Positions 60,119 through 64,000 of a stretch of 64,000 nucleotides of DNA are shown here, one piece after another (positions within the stretch are counted from its first letter, which is position 1; each line of letters starts with the position of its first letter). Below the pieces are notes generated by a model that did not search any database, had not been told where the DNA came from, and saw only the letters and a list, made by a program, of their open reading frames with translations. Made by a program: the position numbers and the translations under genes. The stretch lies in assembly GCA_902363835.1 (NCBI GenBank), contig CABJBM010000005.1:1-64000 (forward strand), read 5' to 3'. The DNA is from Lachnospiraceae bacterium (GTDB taxonomy: Bacteria; Bacillota; Clostridia; Lachnospirales; Lachnospiraceae).

Positions 60119-60156
60119 AGGGGCAAAGTAAAATTAATAAAAGAAAATAGTAGCTT

Positions 60157-60216
60157 AAATGACGAAGAATTTGGGAAGATAATACTTTATTTTCTTAAAT
60201 GTTCGTCATTTTTACT
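60157..60216 (+). terminator. Terminator after the GntR-type gene
   Basis: A 10-bp stem (60157-60166 with 60202-60211) with a long AT-rich loop, followed by TTT. It separates the regulator from the transport operon. Confidence 0.55.
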
Positions 60217-60278
60217 ATGCGGAACTTGCAAAAGCTTAAGTCTTGGTATAAAACAGCCAATAAAATGAAAAAAAGCTA

Positions 60279-60307
60279 TTGCAAAATAGACTATATCATA
60301 ATATAAT
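60279..60307 (+). promoter_or_regulatory. Promoter of the carbohydrate ABC operon
   Basis: TTGCAA (60279-60284), 17 bp, TATAAT (60302-60307), about 83 bp before the binding-protein gene. Confidence 0.65.
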
Positions 60308-60327
60308 GTATTCAAGTTGTAATAAGA

Positions 60328-60339
60328 TGTATGCATACA
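60328..60339. promoter_or_regulatory. GntR operator at the ABC operon promoter
   Basis: TGTATGCATACA is a perfect 12-bp palindrome about 20 bp after the -10, with the same AAGA flank as the site before the regulator gene. Bound regulator would block elongation. Confidence 0.6.
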
Positions 60340-60390
60340 ATACATAACCGTAACAACTATTTTACCGGGTACAAGAAAGGAGAGTAAATT

Positions 60391-61749
60391 ATGAAAAAAA
60401 GCTTTAGAAAAGCAATGTTTGCAGGTTTATCCTGCATCATGGCAATGTCCATGACTGCCTGCAGCGGCAATACCAGTGACCAGTCCCCTTCCTCCAAAGC
60501 CTCCGCTGAATCTTCCCAGTCCGCTTCCGGGGATACAACGGCAGCAGCCCCCGCAGGAGACAAAAAGGTCATTAAACTGTTCCACAGGTTTCCTGATGAT
60601 CCCTGCAACTCATTTATTGAAAAAAAGGTAGCAGAATATGAAGCGGCCCATCCGGATATTGATATTCAGATTACCAGCGCCCAGAACCAGCCGTATAAGG
60701 AAAAGATCAAAGTAGTCGTAGGCTCCGATGAATGTCCTGATATCTTTTTCAGCTGGGGCGGTGAGTTTTCTGAACGCTTTATCCGTGAAAACCTGATTAT
60801 GGATCTGACACCGTACATGGAAAAGGATGGGGCATGGAAGGATTCCCTTCTGCCCACTCAGATGGTGGAGTATACCACTGACGACGGAATGATTTATGGC
60901 GTTCCCTTCCGGTTGGACGGCAAGCTGTTCTTCTACAATAAGGATATATTTGAAAAGGAAGGCCTTCAAATTCCCAAGACATGGGATGAATTTATAGCCC
61001 TGTGCGATAAGCTGAAAGAGGCTGGGATCACACCTATTGCAGAGGGAAACCAGGATCAGTGGCCTGCCTGCCACTATGTGGGCACCTTAAACCAGATGCT
61101 TGTGGCAGACGATGTAAGGGCAAAAGACTATAATCCAAAGACAGGGGAATTTACTGATCCGGGATATGAGAAGGCCCTGGAATATTATAAGCAGCTGGTG
61201 CCTTACATGAATCCCGGTGTCAACGGACAGACCCATGATATGGCAAGACTTGGATTCACTCAGGGACAGACAGCCATGCTGTATGCGGAGCTGGTGGAAA
61301 TCACAAACGTCAAACAGGAAAACAAGGATTTGAACTGGGGAATGTTTAATTTCCCGCTTGTGGAAGGCCCAGGCAACCCGGATCTTCTCACCGGTTCTCC
61401 GGAAGGCTTTGTTGTTTCTGCCAAAACCAAATACCCGGAGGAATGCGTCCAGTTTTTAAAGTGGTTCCTTGGACCGGAAGTCGGCGCCGCCCAGGCGGAA
61501 GAGGTAGGCTGGTTCAATGCTTCCAAGGGTGTTGATGGAGGACTTAAGGACCCATCCTTAATCGATGCATATAAGGCAATCGCTTCCGCAAAGGAAATGG
61601 GACCATGGTTTGACAGTTCCCTGTATTCCACCGTATGCGATACTTATCTGACCGCTATTTCCGATGTCACCAATGGGGACGTTGCTCCGGCAGAAGCCAT
61701 GAAAAAGGTTCAGGCAACAGCAAAGGAAGCCCAGACACTGGTCCCTTAG
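60391..61749 (+). CDS. Carbohydrate ABC transporter substrate-binding lipoprotein (family 1)
   Basis: The 452-residue protein captures a sugar outside the membrane. A lipoprotein signal ends in MTAC with Cys24 as lipidation site, then a Ser/Ala-rich linker to about residue 52. The mature part is a family-1 solute-binding fold (MalE/UgpB-like) with IKVVVGSDECPDIFFSWGGEF, VPFRLDGKLFFYNKDIFEK and the hinge region PEGFVVSAKTKYPEECVQFLKWF. The specific sugar is unknown. AAGGAGAG precedes the ATG. Two permeases follow; the ATPase is not encoded here, so a shared MsmK/UgpC-type ATPase is expected. Confidence 0.9.
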   Translation: MKKSFRKAMFAGLSCIMAMSMTACSGNTSDQSPSSKASAESSQSASGDTTAAAPAGDKKVIKLFHRFPDDPCNSFIEKKVAEYEAAHPDIDIQITSAQNQPYKEKIKVVVGSDECPDIFFSWGGEFSERFIRENLIMDLTPYMEKDGAWKDSLLPTQMVEYTTDDGMIYGVPFRLDGKLFFYNKDIFEKEGLQIPKTWDEFIALCDKLKEAGITPIAEGNQDQWPACHYVGTLNQMLVADDVRAKDYNPKTGEFTDPGYEKALEYYKQLVPYMNPGVNGQTHDMARLGFTQGQTAMLYAELVEITNVKQENKDLNWGMFNFPLVEGPGNPDLLTGSPEGFVVSAKTKYPEECVQFLKWFLGPEVGAAQAEEVGWFNASKGVDGGLKDPSLIDAYKAIASAKEMGPWFDSSLYSTVCDTYLTAISDVTNGDVAPAEAMKKVQATAKEAQTLVP

Positions 61750-61820
61750 CTTCATGCATGAATATCAGCTTAACAGGGAGCGTATTACGCTCCCTGTTCA
61801 CGAAAAAGGATGGGATCCAG

Positions 61821-62696
61821 ATGAAAAAAAAGAAATTCGTACCATATCTGTATATACTGCCAGGCCTTTTCATGGTCTTAGGTTTTGTATACATTCCTAT
61901 CATAGTCAACTGCGTATACAGCTTTTTCCGCCTGTCCTCTTACTCCTCCACCATGAAGTTTGTGGGACTGGATAATTTCAGGCGTTTATTTACCAATGAA
62001 GTATTTCCGATTATGATGCGCAACAACGTGTATTACTGTGTCATATCCCTGATGGTTCAGGTAGGCTTTGGAACAATCCTGGCCCTTTTGCTGGAGAGCA
62101 GGCTTACCGGCAGGGCAAGAGGGTTTTACAGGAATGTTTATTTTATTCCTTCCCTGATTTCCCTGACAGCAGTTGGTCTGATGTTTAATTTCATTTATTC
62201 CCCCCAGGTAGGCCTTTTAAATACCTTTTTAAAAAATGCAGGACTTTCCCAATTCCAGCAGACCTGGCTGGGAGATAAAAGGCTGGCCATTTTCTGCATC
62301 ATAGCCATGAGCCAGTGGCAGTTTACCGGTTATATTACGCTGCTTATGGTGGTGGCTTTCCAAAACGTGCCGGTGGATTACTTAGAGGCGGCTCTCATTG
62401 ACGGGGCAGGGCCTGTGAGAAGGGCCTTAAGCATCTCTCTTCCCTTGGCAAAAGAGCAGCTTCTGGTATGCTCCATTATTACAATCATCGGCGCATTTAA
62501 ATTGTTTACCGAGGTTTATTCAACCACCAGCGGCGGCCCTGGGAATAATTCTCAGGTTCTTGGCCTGTTTCTCTATCAGAATGCATTCCTGCATGACGAT
62601 ATGGGAATGGCCGCCACCACAGGGGTATTGATATTTGCCATAACCCTGACCGCATCCATCATACAGCTAAAGGTCTCAAGGTCCGGTGAGGCATAA
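61821..62696 (+). CDS. Carbohydrate ABC transporter permease, MalF/UgpA type
   Basis: The 291-residue protein has six membrane spans, the first at about residues 8-30. The EAA coupling loop reads YLEAALIDGAGPVRRALSISLPL, where ATPase docking occurs. It is the first of the permease pair. The start is ATG 61821, which begins MKKKKF and then a membrane span; the possible site AAAGGA is somewhat distant. Earlier in-frame codons overlap the binding-protein gene. Confidence 0.88.
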   Translation: MKKKKFVPYLYILPGLFMVLGFVYIPIIVNCVYSFFRLSSYSSTMKFVGLDNFRRLFTNEVFPIMMRNNVYYCVISLMVQVGFGTILALLLESRLTGRARGFYRNVYFIPSLISLTAVGLMFNFIYSPQVGLLNTFLKNAGLSQFQQTWLGDKRLAIFCIIAMSQWQFTGYITLLMVVAFQNVPVDYLEAALIDGAGPVRRALSISLPLAKEQLLVCSIITIIGAFKLFTEVYSTTSGGPGNNSQVLGLFLYQNAFLHDDMGMAATTGVLIFAITLTASIIQLKVSRSGEA

Positions 62697-62710
62697 AGGA
62701 GGAATGCAGG

Positions 62711-63550
62711 ATGAAACATTCTGATAATTCAAAGGTTTTTTTATTAAGGATATTGCTGCATATGTTCCTGGTTTTTCTGGTGTGCGTCATCCTTTTTCCG
62801 GTCATGTGGCTGATTTTAAACTCATTAAAGACCAATCAGGAAATGTTTTTGAATTCCCTGGCACTGCCCAAAAAGTGGATGGCAGTCAACTATGTAACCG
62901 CATGGAACAAGGGCCTTTTTAATTACTTTAAAAATTCCATCCTGGTAAGCGCGGTGTCCCTGGTTTTTATCCTGTTCATCAGTTCCTTTCTGGCCTATGG
63001 ACTGACCAGGTTCCAGCTGCCGGGCAGCACCTTTATCTTTTTCCTGGTGCTGGGAGGCATGGCATTATCCGAGCAGGTGGCCCTGGTTCCTCTTTACAAG
63101 ATTTTACAGTCCATGAAGCTTTATAATACCCAGTGGGCCATTATCCTTCCCTATGTGGCATTTCGCATCCCATTTACCATGTTCCTCCTTCGCTCCTATT
63201 TTATTTCCATTCCAAAGGAGCTGGAAGAAGCGGCCATTGTGGACGGCTGCAACAGCCTGCAAAGGTTTTTCCTGATCATCGTTCCCATCAGCAGGCCGGT
63301 TCTGGCCTCCTGTGCAATTGTGAATTTAAATTTTGTATGGAACGAATTCCTGTTTGCCAATGTATTTCTGGAAAGCAAGTCCATCATGACCATTCCTCTT
63401 GGACTTATGGCGTTCCAGGGAGATTTAAAGTCAGATTACGTGGTCATGCTGGCCGGTATCCTGATCGCCTCTCTTCCCATGGTGCTTTTGTTCCTGTGCA
63501 TGCAGAGGCAGTTTGTCCGGGGACTCACCCAGGGAGCGGTAAAGGGATGA
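62711..63550 (+). CDS. Carbohydrate ABC transporter permease, MalG/UgpE type
   Basis: The 279-residue protein has six membrane spans (first about 12-35). The EAA loop is ELEEAAIVDGCNSLQRFFLIIVPI. Family patterns NSLKTNQEMF near the start and NEFLFANVF near the end are present. AAGGAGG precedes the ATG, 14 bp after the first permease. Together with the binding protein it forms a CUT1-type importer. Confidence 0.9.
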   Translation: MKHSDNSKVFLLRILLHMFLVFLVCVILFPVMWLILNSLKTNQEMFLNSLALPKKWMAVNYVTAWNKGLFNYFKNSILVSAVSLVFILFISSFLAYGLTRFQLPGSTFIFFLVLGGMALSEQVALVPLYKILQSMKLYNTQWAIILPYVAFRIPFTMFLLRSYFISIPKELEEAAIVDGCNSLQRFFLIIVPISRPVLASCAIVNLNFVWNEFLFANVFLESKSIMTIPLGLMAFQGDLKSDYVVMLAGILIASLPMVLLFLCMQRQFVRGLTQGAVKG

Positions 63551-63599
63551 AAACACGAAACAAAGCCTTGGGATATTATGAAAAAAAGGGGGGATCATC

Positions 63600-64000
63600 A
63601 TGCTGAAGGCGGATTATCATGTTCACAGTATTTCTCCTGATGCAGGGGTTCCCATGGAGAAAATGTGCAAAAGCGCCATAAAAAAGGGGCTGGAGGAAAT
63701 TGCGTTTACGGATCATTATGAGTTTTATGCCCATGGAATCGTGACGGAACATTTTCATGAAGAATACTTGAGACAGTATTGGAGGTCCTTGGAAAGGTGC
63801 AGGGAAAAATTTGAAGGGCAGCTGGTCATACGTCAGGGGCTGGAAATAGGGCAGATGCATTTATGCCCGGAAAAGGCATTGAAAGTCATTTGTGCATACC
63901 CCTTTGACTTTATTATCGGCTCTCTTCACAAGATCGAGAACATTGACGTCAGCCAGATGGAATATACAGAAAAGACCATGCCCCGGATTGCGGAAGCATA
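63600..64000 (+). CDS. PHP-domain phosphatase, histidinol-phosphatase-like (cut by the window end)
   Basis: 133 codons are visible before the window ends. The start DYHVHSISPDAG is the first PHP metal motif (HxH), and FTDHYEF and QGLEIGQ follow as further metal-site segments, with FIIGSLHKIEN beyond. HisK-like PHP proteins hydrolyse phosphate esters; in a sugar operon the target may be a sugar phosphate (inference). GGGGGG lies about 5 bp before ATG 63600. It is 49 bp after the permease and probably in the same operon. Confidence 0.8.
   Translation, partial: MLKADYHVHSISPDAGVPMEKMCKSAIKKGLEEIAFTDHYEFYAHGIVTEHFHEEYLRQYWRSLERCREKFEGQLVIRQGLEIGQMHLCPEKALKVICAYPFDFIIGSLHKIENIDVSQMEYTEKTMPRIAEA

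Overview
The window looks like chromosomal DNA from a spore-forming, motile, anaerobic, low-GC Gram-positive bacterium, most likely a Lachnospiraceae/Clostridium cluster XIVa relative (Lacrimispora-like). This is inferred from AGGAGG-type ribosome binding sites, a BclA-like spore collagen, an [FeFe]-hydrogenase maturase (HydE), several chemoreceptors and c-di-GMP enzymes, and B. subtilis-like TreR/TreP/TreA. No rRNA, tRNA, CRISPR array, phage module or intact insertion sequence was recognised.

Layout. 1-4.9 kb: one giant minus-strand collagen-like gene. 5.3-9.7 kb: rRNA/ribosome genes (stand-alone RsmH, DbpA/YxiN-type and RhlE-type DEAD-box helicases). 9.8-13.1 kb: TetR regulator divergent from a two-gene drug-export ABC system. 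13.2-18.9 kb: trehalose locus (treR, EIIBC, trehalose-6-phosphate hydrolase) that contains a translationally coupled cytoplasmic sulfatase; two mirror-image operators sit just after the divergent start sites. 19.3-22.9 kb: heterodimeric ABC exporter. 22.9-28.1 kb: AraC/PchR-like regulator divergent from a ferric-siderophore uptake operon whose ATPase gene has an in-frame stop at the Q-loop glutamine. 28.4-29.7 kb: nitroreductase and methyltransferase.

29.7-32 kb is a decayed polyamine (carboxynorspermidine) locus: a structured leader, a dehydrogenase gene with an internal frameshifting deletion, and an nspC remnant. 32-38.7 kb carries an alpha/beta hydrolase, a double VOC protein, a PadR-methyltransferase pair with a large operator, a HelD-like RNA polymerase ATPase and a metallo-beta-lactamase-fold protein. 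38.9-49.8 kb is a signalling island: GGDEF-EAL, two chemoreceptors, two GGDEF proteins and another GGDEF-EAL, with remnants of a LuxR-type and a GGDEF gene between them.

49.9-51.2 kb holds a MarR regulator and a flavin reductase linked by repeated MarR-type operators. 51.3-59.2 kb holds a GH105-type hydrolase, a small VOC protein, hydE, a YitT-type membrane protein, an unrecognised two-repeat protein and a third chemoreceptor. 59.4 kb to the end is a GntR-controlled carbohydrate ABC uptake operon (binding lipoprotein and two permeases) followed by a PHP-domain phosphatase cut by the window edge. Palindromes at the regulator promoter and the operon promoter share one sequence, so autoregulation plus operon control is likely.
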